Source: Asaia bogorensis_B
GTDB taxonomy: Bacteria > Pseudomonadota > Alphaproteobacteria > Acetobacterales > Acetobacteraceae
Length of the DNA stretch: 64,000 nucleotides
Assembly: GCF_900465315.1 (NCBI RefSeq)
Contig: NZ_UBIX01000013.1
Direction: 5' to 3' (one strand)
In this document: piece after piece, positions 9,213 to 18,500 of the stretch
Layout: each line of letters starts with the position of its first letter
How positions within the stretch are numbered: position 1 is the stretch's first letter
Position numbers and translations under genes: made by a program
Notes under the pieces: generated by a model
The model's database searches: none
Seen by the model: only the letters and a program-made list of their open reading frames with translations
What the model was told of the DNA's origin: nothing

Positions 9213-10250
9213 ATGAAGGCCGAGCAAAACAACAGTGCAGCCGTGCCCGTCAATGGCGAGCGCTCAGCCCTTAACGCCCTTTCCGACTTTCTCAAGGATG
9301 ACATGGAGGCCTGCAACCGCGAGATTGTCGCGCGTATGCAAAGCCCGGTCCCGCTTATCCCCCAATTGGGCGCCCATCTGGTCGCCGCTGGTGGCAAGAG
9401 GCTGCGCCCGTTGCTCACCCTCGCATCGGCGCGTCTATGTGGCTATGAGCCCTCGCCCGAGAACCGGCGTCATGTCGGGCTGGCCGCCTGTGTCGAGTTC
9501 ATCCATACGGCCACATTGCTGCATGACGACGTGGTGGATGAAAGCACGTTGCGCCGTGGCCTTGCCTCAGCCAATGCCGTGTTCGGCAACAAGGCCTCGG
9601 TGCTGGTAGGCGATTTCCTGTTTGCTCGTTCGTTCCAGCTGATGACCGCCGATGGCTCCCTCAAGGTCATGGCCATTCTTTCTGCCGCCTCGGCTACGAT
9701 TGCCGAAGGCGAGGTGTTGCAGATGGCGACACAGAACGATCTGTCCACACCGATCGAGAAATATCTGGAGGTCATTCACGGCAAGACGGCTGCGTTGTTT
9801 GCTGCCGCATGCCGGGTTGGCGCAGTGGTGGCTACACGCCCGGAGAGCGACGAGAATGCGCTCGAGGCCTATGGCACCAATCTCGGTATGGCGTTCCAGC
9901 TTGTCGATGACGCGCTCGATTATGCGGCCGACCAGCAGGTGCTGGGCAAGACCGTCGGCGATGACATGCGTGAGGGCAAGATTACCCTGCCTGTGCTGGC
10001 GGCTTTCCAGGCTGGCGATGAGGCCGACCGTGCGTTCTGGCTACGTGTCATCGAAACCGGTGAGCAGACCGACGAGGATCTGCCGCACGCGCTCGCTCTT
10101 ATCGAGAAAACGGGGGCCATCCAGACGACGCTGGATCGGGCGCAGCTTTATGCAGATGCGGCTATCGAAGCCCTGTCGTCTTTCCCTGACAGCCCGATCC
10201 GGCAGCTCATGATCGACGCAGCCTCCTATACGGTCAGCCGCGCCAACTGA
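9213..10250 (+). CDS. ispB: All-trans polyprenyl (octaprenyl-type) diphosphate synthase
   Basis: Condenses isopentenyl diphosphate units to make the ubiquinone side chain. Both aspartate motifs are present: LLHDDVVDE (first DDxxD) and LVDDALDY (second). GGKRLRP near residue 55 is the conserved pyrophosphate-binding motif. About 345 residues from the ATG at 9213 (MKAEQNNSAAV), the usual length. An in-frame upstream start at 9099 would add an implausible 38 residues. Chain length (eight or ten units) cannot be decided from the sequence. Confidence 0.92.
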   Translation: MKAEQNNSAAVPVNGERSALNALSDFLKDDMEACNREIVARMQSPVPLIPQLGAHLVAAGGKRLRPLLTLASARLCGYEPSPENRRHVGLAACVEFIHTATLLHDDVVDESTLRRGLASANAVFGNKASVLVGDFLFARSFQLMTADGSLKVMAILSAASATIAEGEVLQMATQNDLSTPIEKYLEVIHGKTAALFAAACRVGAVVATRPESDENALEAYGTNLGMAFQLVDDALDYAADQQVLGKTVGDDMREGKITLPVLAAFQAGDEADRAFWLRVIETGEQTDEDLPHALALIEKTGAIQTTLDRAQLYADAAIEALSSFPDSPIRQLMIDAASYTVSRAN

Positions 10251-10260
10251 CTGAAGAGAC

Positions 10261-10281
10261 GGGGGAGCTGAAAGCTCTCCC
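10261..10281 (+). terminator. Hairpin downstream of polyprenyl synthase
   Basis: GGGGGAGCT and AGCTCTCCC pair over 9 bp (one G-T) around a gaa loop, ten bases after the stop codon. No U-tract follows. It lies in the convergent gap before murI and may serve both directions. Confidence 0.5.
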
Positions 10282-10351
10282 TCCGGTATCTGTCGTCAGG
10301 CAGGTCGCGCCTCATCCGCTCGGCCGCGAAGCCGGTCCAGAGCGCCCCTGT

Positions 10352-11179
10352 TTAGGATACGGGGGTTGCGTCCAGAACCGTGATGTCCTGATACCCCAAG
10401 CGAGCAATGGCGCGCCTCAGGGCCTGTTCATCCGCGGCTGGGCCAGTCAGGCAGAGCGATTCTGGCGCGGCGCTGGCCGAACGATCTGACACGCGCATTT
10501 CAAGCACGTGATTGACCTGTCGGGCGACCGCAAGAGCGGGGTCGAGCCAGTTGATGTCCGGTGGGCACAGGCGCAGGAAAGTATTGCTGAGGAACGTGTA
10601 ATGGGTGCAGCCCAGTCCGATTGTATCAATCCGGGCGCCATTGGGCGCCTCGAACAGATGCCGCAGTTCCTGGGCTACCAGATTGTCATCGATCGGACGG
10701 CCCAGGAAGGCCTGTTCCGCCAGATCGGCAAGGGTACGGGCCCCGTGCACGATCATCTCGCAATCGGCGGCGAACGTGTCGCGCAGGCTACGCAGATAGG
10801 GGCGACGTGCCGTGCCTCGTGTGGCCAACAGGCCGAAAACCCGCGTCTGACTGACGCGCGCCGCCCAGCGAACGGGGGGCACGCAGCCCACGAAGGGCAC
10901 ATCGAAACGAGCGCGCAGGGCGTCGAGGGCGATGGTGCTGGCGGTATTGCATGCAATCAGCACGACATCGGGGCGAAGTCGGGCAATACGCTCTTCCATG
11001 AGCGCTAGAATGCGCGTGACGAGGACGGCATCGTCCTGTTCGCCGTAAGGAAAAAGCGCGTTATCGGCCAGATAGTCGATTAGGGTGCCGGGCGGCAGGG
11101 TGGTGCGCAGAGCCTGCACCACCGCAAGACCGCCTATGCCCGAGTCAAAAGCCAGAACGCGACCCGGATCGGTGGGCAA
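10352..11179 (-). CDS. murI: Glutamate racemase
   Basis: Supplies D-glutamate for peptidoglycan. The substrate and catalytic motifs are clear: LAFDSGIGGLAV at the N-terminus, the first catalytic cysteine in LIACNTAST and the second in LGCTHYTFL. The likely start is a TTG at 11179, with GGAAGG five bases upstream, two bases after the pyrE stop, giving 275 residues as expected. The open frame continues upstream into pyrE but that part is not family-like. It is probably co-transcribed with pyrE. Confidence 0.93.
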   Translation of the reverse strand: MPTDPGRVLAFDSGIGGLAVVQALRTTLPPGTLIDYLADNALFPYGEQDDAVLVTRILALMEERIARLRPDVVLIACNTASTIALDALRARFDVPFVGCVPPVRWAARVSQTRVFGLLATRGTARRPYLRSLRDTFAADCEMIVHGARTLADLAEQAFLGRPIDDNLVAQELRHLFEAPNGARIDTIGLGCTHYTFLSNTFLRLCPPDINWLDPALAVARQVNHVLEMRVSDRSASAAPESLCLTGPAADEQALRRAIARLGYQDITVLDATPVS

Positions 11180-11180
11180 G

Positions 11181-11933
11181 TCAGCCTTCCGCCTTGGCCT
11201 TGAGGGCTGCAGCTTCCTCAGCGCTGCCGACGCCGCCATGTGCCTTGGACCAGCCACAGGGATCCTCAAGGAAGCGACGCACCTCATGGATATCGCTCTC
11301 GGAGAAATAATTGGCGCCGGAGCAGGCCTCAAGCACATCCCACCAGGTGCAGAGCGAATGAAGCGAGACATTCATGTCGGCAAGCGTCTTCTGTGCGCCG
11401 GGGAACACACCGTAAAAGAAGACGACAAAGGTGTGATCGACAATGGCACCCGCCGAACGCAGGGCATTGGCAAAGCGGACCTTGGACGCGCCGTCCGTGG
11501 TGAGGTCTTCCACCAGAAGGGTGCGCATCGATTCCGGGACGTCACCCTCGATCTGGGCGTTACGGCCAAAGCCCTTGGGCTTTTTGCGGACATAGGCCAT
11601 CGGCGCCATCATCCGATCGGCGATCCAGGCAGCAAAAGGGATACCGGCAGTTTCACCGCCGACAACGCACTCGATGCTCTCATAGCCGATGTGGCGGCCG
11701 ATCTTCTCGACAGCAAGTTCGACAATCTTGGCGCGTGCGCGCGGGAAGAAGATGATCTTGCGGCAATCGATATAGACCGGCGATTTCCAGCCTGAGGTCA
11801 GGGTGTAGGGCTCGTCAGGGCGGAAATTGATCGCCTTGATTTCCAGAAGGATGCGCGCTGTGGTCAGGGCTGCATCCCTGTCCCACTGGGTCTGGCGAAC
11901 CGCACCACCGTTGATCTCGTTGCTGAGAGCCAT
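11181..11933 (-). CDS. pyrE: Orotate phosphoribosyltransferase
   Basis: Converts orotate and PRPP to orotidine monophosphate in pyrimidine synthesis. The PRPP-binding motif is TLLVEDLTTDGAS, and the N-terminal substrate loop contains YTLTSGWKSPVYIDCR. 250 residues, somewhat longer than the E. coli enzyme because of a C-terminal tail rich in Ala, Glu and Lys. It is followed two bases later by murI. Confidence 0.95.
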   Translation of the reverse strand: MALSNEINGGAVRQTQWDRDAALTTARILLEIKAINFRPDEPYTLTSGWKSPVYIDCRKIIFFPRARAKIVELAVEKIGRHIGYESIECVVGGETAGIPFAAWIADRMMAPMAYVRKKPKGFGRNAQIEGDVPESMRTLLVEDLTTDGASKVRFANALRSAGAIVDHTFVVFFYGVFPGAQKTLADMNVSLHSLCTWWDVLEACSGANYFSESDIHEVRRFLEDPCGWSKAHGGVGSAEEAAALKAKAEG

Positions 11934-12108
11934 CTCTTGTCACTCCATGATCTTTAGCCGTGCAGGATTATCCGGCCTTCGCGAGAAAAGTAAGACAAAT
12001 AAGCAGAGAAAACGCTCCCGTGAGTGCGATAGGCTACGCTTGCATTTACCATCGGAAAAGATTTACAATGCAGCAATTGATAATAATTCTCAACTAGGAT
12101 CTGTTTGC

Positions 12109-12345
12109 GTGACTGTTGATCTCAACCGCATTTCCCGAAAGTGCGAACGCGCCGTCATCACGGCGTATGAAGAGTTGCGGGAAGTGGGTCAGCCTGACAT
12201 CCAGGCTTTCACCGCATGCACGACCCTTTACCGTATTCATCATCCCGAAGCGTCCATCAATGAGGCGCGCCGTCTGGTGTCGGAATGGATTGATCATCAC
12301 ATCGTGCGTCAGGACAAGGGCGCGACGCCGGGCTGTGATTGCTGA
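12109..12345 (+). CDS. Small hypothetical protein, 78 residues
   Basis: A short frame starting at a GTG at 12109, with AGGA nine bases upstream. It encodes a mostly helical, charged protein (CERAVITAYEELREVGQ, HHPEASINEARRLV) ending in a Cys-rich tail GCDC. It lies on the plus strand between the divergent pyrE and the gltA terminator. Protein-like composition and a plausible ribosome site argue that it is real. I recognise no family. The overlapping minus frame at 12094-12444 looks like a shadow. Confidence 0.5.
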   Translation: MTVDLNRISRKCERAVITAYEELREVGQPDIQAFTACTTLYRIHHPEASINEARRLVSEWIDHHIVRQDKGATPGCDC

Positions 12346-12503
12346 CGGCTGAAATATCCGGGCAGGTACTAGCTGAGCGGAGTGCTGGGTGACAGCCTCT
12401 GCTTTCCGGCGGTCTGAGTGATCCGCGAGGATCGCGAACATCACCTCTCTGGAAGGGGAGGCGCTATAAAAGATTTTTGTCCTGCAACTGGTCGGGCGCT
12501 TGG

Positions 12504-12532
12504 AAAAAAAACCGGAGCATTACTCCGGTTTT
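12504..12532. terminator. Bidirectional intrinsic terminator
   Basis: AAAACCGGAG and CTCCGGTTTT form a 10 bp stem with a five-base loop. On the minus strand the stem is followed by a run of seven T, a classic terminator for gltA, which ends 23 bases away. On the plus strand it can end the 78-residue gene. Confidence 0.85.
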
Positions 12533-12554
12533 CTCCCTTTTCACCTGAATGAAT

Positions 12555-13871
12555 TCAGCTTCGCCGGCAAAGTGGTACGTAATCGCGACGGGTTTGTCCG
12601 ATATAGAGCTGGCGTGGCCGTCCGATACGCTGACCGGGCTCCTCTATCATTTCACGCCACTGACTGACCCAGCCCACGGTGCGGGCCACCGCGAAAAGCA
12701 CGGTGAACATCGAGGTGGGAATACCCATCGCCTTAAGTATCAGCCCTGAATAGAAATCGACATTGGGGTAGAGGCGGCGCTGCACGAAATAGGGATCGTT
12801 GACGGCGATACGTTCGAGCTCGGCGGCAAGATCGAACATAGGATCGTGCTTGAGACCAAGCTCTGCCACGACCTCGTGATAGGTCTGCTCCATGATCTTC
12901 GCACGTGGATCGAAGTTCTTGTACACGCGATGGCCGAAGCCCATCAGCCTTACGCCGCTCTCACGGTTCTTCACCTGAGTGATGAAGGCCGGGATGTTTT
13001 CCTTCGACCCGATCTGGGAAAGCATGCCCAGAACGGCCTCATTGGCCCCGCCATGGGCAGGCCCCCAGAGCGCGGCGATACCGGCTGCAATACAGGCAAA
13101 CGGGTTCGAGCCGGTCGAGCCCACGAGGCGCACCGTCGAGGTTGAAGCGTTCTGCTCGTGATCAGCATGCAGGATCAGGATGCGGTCGATGGCGCGGGCC
13201 AGAACCGGGTTGACCTTGTACTCGGCGTTTGGCTTGGCAAACAGCATCTTCAGGAAGTTTTCCGAGAAGGTCAGGCTGTTGTCAGGGTAAACGAATGGTT
13301 CACCGACCGTGTATTTATAGGCCCAGGCAGCGATGGTTGGTACCTTGGCAATCAGACGGCGGGTGGAAAGGTCACGCGAGGCTTCGTGAGAGATATCCAC
13401 GGCATCGGGGTAAAAGGCTGAGAGCGCAGCCACGGTACCGCACAGGATGGCCATCGGATGAGCATCGCGGCGGAAACCGTTGAAAAAGTTGCGGATCTGC
13501 TCATGCAGAAGCGCCTGCTCCTTGAGGTCGTGCTGGAAACGGTCGTAATCCGCCCGGTTCGGGAGTTCGCCATAGACGAGGAGATAGGCTGTTTCAGTGA
13601 AACTGGCCTCGGTGGCGAGCTGCTCGATGGGATAGCCCCGGTGCAGCAACACGCCCTCATCACCATCGATGAAGGTGACAGCGCTACGGCAGGAAGCCGT
13701 CTCGCCATAGCCGGGATCGAACGAAAACATTCCGGTCTCGGCGGTGAGTTTGCGGATATCCATCACGTCGGGGCCCATCGTACCCTTCATGATGGGGAAT
13801 TCGGCAGAGCGCTCGCCTATGCTGAGGGCCGCCGTTGCGGAGATGGGTCCGTTGGTATCGTGTTCAGCCAT
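12555..13871 (-). CDS. gltA: Citrate synthase
   Basis: Condenses acetyl-CoA and oxaloacetate, entry to the TCA cycle and central to acetate handling in acetic acid bacteria. Catalytic motifs are WGPAHGGAN and MGFGHRVYKNFDPRA, with VDFYSGL near the C-terminus. The N-terminal beta region (TGMFSFDPGYGETASC) is typical of the Gram-negative hexameric type. I chose ATG 13871 (MAEHDTNGP), giving 438 residues. A start at 13907 adds 12 residues of no family character. It is followed by a strong terminator. Confidence 0.95.
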   Translation of the reverse strand: MAEHDTNGPISATAALSIGERSAEFPIMKGTMGPDVMDIRKLTAETGMFSFDPGYGETASCRSAVTFIDGDEGVLLHRGYPIEQLATEASFTETAYLLVYGELPNRADYDRFQHDLKEQALLHEQIRNFFNGFRRDAHPMAILCGTVAALSAFYPDAVDISHEASRDLSTRRLIAKVPTIAAWAYKYTVGEPFVYPDNSLTFSENFLKMLFAKPNAEYKVNPVLARAIDRILILHADHEQNASTSTVRLVGSTGSNPFACIAAGIAALWGPAHGGANEAVLGMLSQIGSKENIPAFITQVKNRESGVRLMGFGHRVYKNFDPRAKIMEQTYHEVVAELGLKHDPMFDLAAELERIAVNDPYFVQRRLYPNVDFYSGLILKAMGIPTSMFTVLFAVARTVGWVSQWREMIEEPGQRIGRPRQLYIGQTRRDYVPLCRRS

Positions 13872-13928
13872 AAGAAACGCCTTACGAATTGTGCCGGACA
13901 GGGGCAATCAACATATGGGTGATGAGCG

Positions 13929-14444
13929 TCAGGGGTGAATGACGGCATTGAGCCCGGCGGTGTTGGGAGACAAGCCAGCCCAGTCCGAGGCTACTGTGAA
14001 CAGTGTTGCGGTGCCGGGCTCATACGATTTCATCAATTCGCGAGCGATCGGCCCATCAATAGCGTCGCTCGCAAGATGGCGGCATGTCTGAGCTATCGCA
14101 GGGTTGTGACCGACGATGATTAATGTCCCGACCGTCCGGGGCGTTTCACGCAGCAGCTCAAGGAAGCCATAGAGGTCGAGATCATACAGGGCATCCAGAC
14201 CGAGAGAGACACAGGTATCAGGGAGGGAGTCAGCAATGGCAGCTGCGGTCTGCGTCGTACGTGATGCCGAGCTGTGCCACAAATTGGCCCGGTCCAGCGG
14301 GATCTCCAGCGCTGAAATCCTGTGAGCAAGGCTACGGGCCTCCCGTTCACCTTCGGTGGTAAGAACGCGTTGACGATCGCTCCCGCCCGGTATTTCGGGT
14401 GAGGCGCTGGCGTGCCTGACAAGAATAAGATGATGAGAAGTCAT
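13929..14444 (-). CDS. sixA: SixA-like histidine phosphatase
   Basis: 171 residues of the histidine phosphatase superfamily. The catalytic RHG-type motif is LILVRHASASP at the N-terminus and the second catalytic histidine lies in IIVGHNPAIAQ. SixA proteins remove phosphate from histidine phosphotransfer proteins, including the nitrogen phosphotransferase system. The substrate here is not shown by the sequence. It is transcribed with chorismate mutase and the metallophosphatase upstream. Confidence 0.85.
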   Translation of the reverse strand: MTSHHLILVRHASASPEIPGGSDRQRVLTTEGEREARSLAHRISALEIPLDRANLWHSSASRTTQTAAAIADSLPDTCVSLGLDALYDLDLYGFLELLRETPRTVGTLIIVGHNPAIAQTCRHLASDAIDGPIARELMKSYEPGTATLFTVASDWAGLSPNTAGLNAVIHP

Positions 14445-14458
14445 GCAGGCTCCGCCAT

Positions 14459-14761
14459 TCAGCGCGGGCTACGCCCGGCGATTGAGTCGTGATGACGGAT
14501 CACCTCCTTGATGATGAAAGCAAGGAACTTTTCCGCGAAGTCCGGATCGAGGCGCGCCGACAAGGCAAGCTGGCGCAGGCGCTCGATCTGTCTCGCTTCA
14601 CGGGAGGGATCCGCGGCGGGGAGGCCTGCACGGGCCTTGAGTTCGCCAACTGCCTGTGTCTGACGGAAGCGTTCTGCCAGCATGTGGATCAGGGCGGCAT
14701 CAATATTGTCGATGCTTTGGCGATGCTGCTCAAGAAGGGCACGGGTTTCGATTTCAGACAT
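14459..14761 (-). CDS. Chorismate mutase, AroQ class
   Basis: A 100-residue all-helical protein that converts chorismate to prephenate for Phe and Tyr synthesis. Family features are LLEQHRQSIDNIDAALIHML, with the conserved Arg and Asp, and RFRQTQAVGELKARAGLPA, with the Lys that contacts substrate. The ATG at 14761 overlaps the end of the upstream phosphatase gene by eight bases. The longer open frame to 14977 is not used. Confidence 0.9.
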   Translation of the reverse strand: MSEIETRALLEQHRQSIDNIDAALIHMLAERFRQTQAVGELKARAGLPAADPSREARQIERLRQLALSARLDPDFAEKFLAFIIKEVIRHHDSIAGRSPR

Positions 14762-15440
14762 CCAGATCAATCCAGGCAAGATGGCCGCCTTTGCCGGCGC
14801 CAAGGTCGGTAAATATCGCACGGCCCCCGTTACGCCCGTCGCGTATCCAGGGTCGTCCGTCGGTCGAGCGTCGGTCATGGCCACAATAGACGACATGCCC
14901 TGCGGGAATATGGTCGATCCAGCGCAGGCGTCGCTCGGGATAGCCATCGGGCTGCATTCTTCCAGTGGTCTCGCCAAAGAGCGCGCGCGACAGCAGGGAA
15001 CTCATGCTCCCAAGGGCGGGAGGCGGGGCTTCCACAAGCATGTCGGTATGGAAGCCGCCATGAACAAAGATAAGCGTGTCATGGACGATCCATGCGGGTG
15101 CGGCAGCGATCGCCTCATAGGCGCGTTCCCGCAACCCGGCCTGAACAGGCCCTGACAGTTGATGTAGTGTCTCCTCCAGAGGGGGATCACGGCGCAACCT
15201 GCGCCCTTCAAGCGCACGGCCCAGCTTGCGATCATGATTGCCGAGGATGAACAAGCCGCGCTCATCATCGATCAGATCGAGCATGAGCCTGAGGGTGCCT
15301 GCGCTGTCGGGACCATGATCGACCAGATCGCCCAGCTGGATGATGAACCGGTCGGTGGCGACAGCATGTTCAAAAGCGGTCAGGTCTCCATGCACGTCTC
15401 CCACCACGCGTATGCCGCGCCCGGCACTCAGCCTGGACAA
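14754..15440 (-). CDS. PPP-type metallophosphoesterase
   Basis: 228 residues with the full metal-binding set: GDVHGD, GDLVDHGP, LGNHDRK, a later HGG (FVHGGFH) and YCGHD. This is the calcineurin-like fold close to bacterial PrpA-type protein phosphatases and ApaH. The substrate (phosphoprotein or dinucleotide) cannot be told. The start at 15440 is a TTG without a clear ribosome site. A GTG at the first strand of the domain is possible, so the start is uncertain. It overlaps the chorismate mutase gene by eight bases. Confidence 0.85.
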   Translation of the reverse strand: MSRLSAGRGIRVVGDVHGDLTAFEHAVATDRFIIQLGDLVDHGPDSAGTLRLMLDLIDDERGLFILGNHDRKLGRALEGRRLRRDPPLEETLHQLSGPVQAGLRERAYEAIAAAPAWIVHDTLIFVHGGFHTDMLVEAPPPALGSMSSLLSRALFGETTGRMQPDGYPERRLRWIDHIPAGHVVYCGHDRRSTDGRPWIRDGRNGGRAIFTDLGAGKGGHLAWIDLDV

Positions 15441-15563
15441 GTCGGGAGGAGGGGGGGGAGAGACGTTAATCTTCGGAGCCTTTCAGTTATTTCACATAAC
15501 GAAACCGCCAGTATGGGGCGCATTCGGCGAAAAACACAATAAAGACATGGTTATAACCGAACG

Positions 15564-18500
15564 TTATCGTGATGCCACCGCTGTGTTGCCGCTTTCTGCA
15601 AAAGCGGCGGCTAGTGACAGATCGACCGAAAGCACCTGACTGACACCGCGTTCCTGCATGGTCACGCCGAACAGCCTGTCCATATGGGCCATGGTCAACT
15701 GGTGGTGGGTCACGATCAGGAAGCGTGTCTGGGCTTCTTCGGCCATGTCCTTGAGCAGACCGCAGAGGCGCTCGACATTGGCATCGTCAAGTGGCGCATC
15801 CACCTCATCGAGGATACAAAGCGGTGACGGCTGACACCGGAAGGTAGCAAATATCAGTGATAGCGCCGTCAGCGCCTGCTCGCCACCTGAAAGCAGTGAG
15901 AGGGTGGACAGCTTCTTGCCCGGCGGCTGCGCAAAGATTTCGAGCCCCGCTTCGAGCGGATCATCACTGCCGACGAGACCCAGATGCGCCTTGCCGCCAT
16001 TGAACATACGGCTGAAAAGCGACTGGAAATGGCGGTCTACCTCGACAAAGACCGCCTGAAGGCGCTCGCGCCCTTCCTTTTTAAGCGCGTTGATTGACCC
16101 ACGCAGGCGCTGGATGGCGGAGGTCAGCTCCTCATGCTCGCGTGTCAGATGGTCGGATTGCTCCTTGGCCTGCGTGTATTCCTGCTCGGCCAGAAGGTTA
16201 ACCGGCCCGAGGGCCTCGCGGTCTTTCTGGGCGCGGGCGAGCCGCCGCTTGATCGTCGTTTCGCTTGCCTCGGTGAGGGGGATATCCGGGGGTGATTCTG
16301 GCTCGACAAGCGGTGTTTCGGCCAGTTTCTCATGCTGCGCCAGTGCCTGGGCCAGGCGCTCCTGCAACCGGATGGCATTTTCGCGGGCCTGTACTCCGCG
16401 TTGCTCCTCCTCACGCTGGCTGTGCGCCAGATCCTGCAAAGCCTTATCGAGGTCTGTCAGCGCAATAGCGGCCTGTTCGTGCGCCTGCTCGGCGTTTTGC
16501 AAGGCGGAATGATGGGTTTGTAGCGCCTCATCCTGCGCGGTTCTCTCAGCCGCGCTACGAGAAATTTCTTCCATGCTGAGCGTCAGACGCTCCTCGAGCC
16601 GGGAACAATCCTCGCGCAGCGTCTCGCCCTGCGCGCGCGTTTCACCAAGCCTGAGCGCGATGGCGTGCTTCTCCTGCGTTGCCTGGTCAAGCCGTGACTG
16701 GGCCTCCTGCAGCTGCGTCCTGGCGGCGAGGTCGCGTTCGCGCTGATCGGCCTCGGCGGCCAGCGCCGAACTGAGCTCTGCCTCAAAAGGCGCGAGATCC
16801 GGTATCGGAGCCAGAGCTTCCTGTGCTTGCGTTGCCCGCGCAAGCTGATCCTTGACGGTGTTCTGACGTGGGGTCAGGGCCGCAAGGCGGCTGTTCAGGC
16901 TGAGTTTGAGGTCACGGCGCATCTGAAGTTCGCGGCTGGAATGGCCAATATCACGGCCGAGGGCCTCAAGCCTTGTTTTCAGCGCAGCGCGTTCCCGATC
17001 ACCTGTAACAAGAGCACTCTTGCACTGTTCAAGCACCGTGCGGGCAGAGGCCAGTGCGGCGTCGTGATCGTTTTGCGAGAGTGCCTGACGCTGACCGGCC
17101 ACGTCATCATGATCAGCACGTGCCTGCTTCAGCACGGCGCCGATCGTGGCGAGCTTGGCGATGCAGGAATCGTTCTGCAGGCGCTGCCTTGTCGCATCCT
17201 GCTGGGCGGTCGTGTAGTCGGTCTCGATCTGGCTCGCGGCGGTAATAGCGGCCTCGGTCACGCTGCGCTGTCTGGAAACGTCGCCATTCAGGACGTGCAG
17301 GGCCTCGTGCAGTTTCGCTTCATCGCCCAGAGCCTCAAGGCCTGCCACAGCGTTGGTCAGGCGGTCGCGGGTTTCGTCCCGCTGGATTGTGGTCTCGGTG
17401 CTGTTCTGATCGATCTGGGCAATCTGCCCGGCGAGCCGGTCCCGACGATCGAGCAGGCTAGTCTCGGCCTGTTTCAGGGCACTCAGGTTTTTTTCCTCGC
17501 GTTGTACCGTTTCGCGAAGGGCAGTCAGCTTTGCCGCGTGATCGGCATCCTGATCATTGAAGGAGCCAAGCGTTGCCCGCAGGGCAGGAATGGCAGCCTC
17601 CGCAGCGGCAATCCGGGTATCCAGATCCCGAAGCGCGGCCAAATGCTCGACCCGGCTGAGGGCGGTCGAGGGCAGGTTGGCCGCTTCCCGATAGCCATCC
17701 CAGCGCCACAGGGCACCCTCGCTTGTGACGAGGCACTGACCGGGGAGGAGACGCGTCTGGAGTGCTTCCGGATCCTGCGTGCTATCAATCAGGCCGACAT
17801 GATCGAGGCAGCGGCGGAGCGCTTTAGGCGCCTTGATCAGGGCCGAGAGCGATCTGCAACCAGCCCCGAACTGTGCCGGGGTCAACGGCGGAAGCGCCTG
17901 CCATGCGCGACTCTGGAGTGTATCCAGCGAAGCCTCGAGCGTTTGCCCGAGGGCCACAGCAACGGCGCGCTCGAGCCCTGCGGGAATTTCCATTTGCGCC
18001 AGCGCAGGGTCTGGCAGGGCATCGTCGGGCGTGTTGGCCTGCAAGGCATCACGTCTTGCCACGAGGGCGAGATGATCGGCGCTGGCAAGGCGGAGGGCAT
18101 TTTCGGCCTCGTCTCGCGCCTGCTGTGTATCGCGCCGCGCCTGGCTTATCGTCTCGATATCGACAATCAGGGACGACAGCGTGCGTTGCGCGGCCTCCCG
18201 GGCTCCGGTGGCGTCACTGATGGTAGCATCGTCGGGCATATCGCGGCCGAAAGCCTCCCGCCGGGCGATAAGGGTCTCGAGGGACTGATTAAGACGCTCA
18301 AGACTCTGGCGGGCCTGATCGCGGTCTTTCTCGAGAAGCTCCCGCTGTCGGGCGATGCTGCGCGCCTCTGCCCGCTGGGCACCGAGCTGTTGCTCGATCT
18401 GCGCAAGGGCGGAGCGGCTCTCTTCCGCTGTCGCTCTCGCAACATCCCGTGCCGTCATCAGGGTGGCGGCCTTGGTATCGAGCGCGTCCAACGCAGCGTC

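Noticed and set aside
12094..12444. 116-codon minus-strand frame opposite the 78-residue gene
   Set aside because: Composition is that of an antisense shadow and no ribosome site precedes it. The plus-strand frame is better supported.
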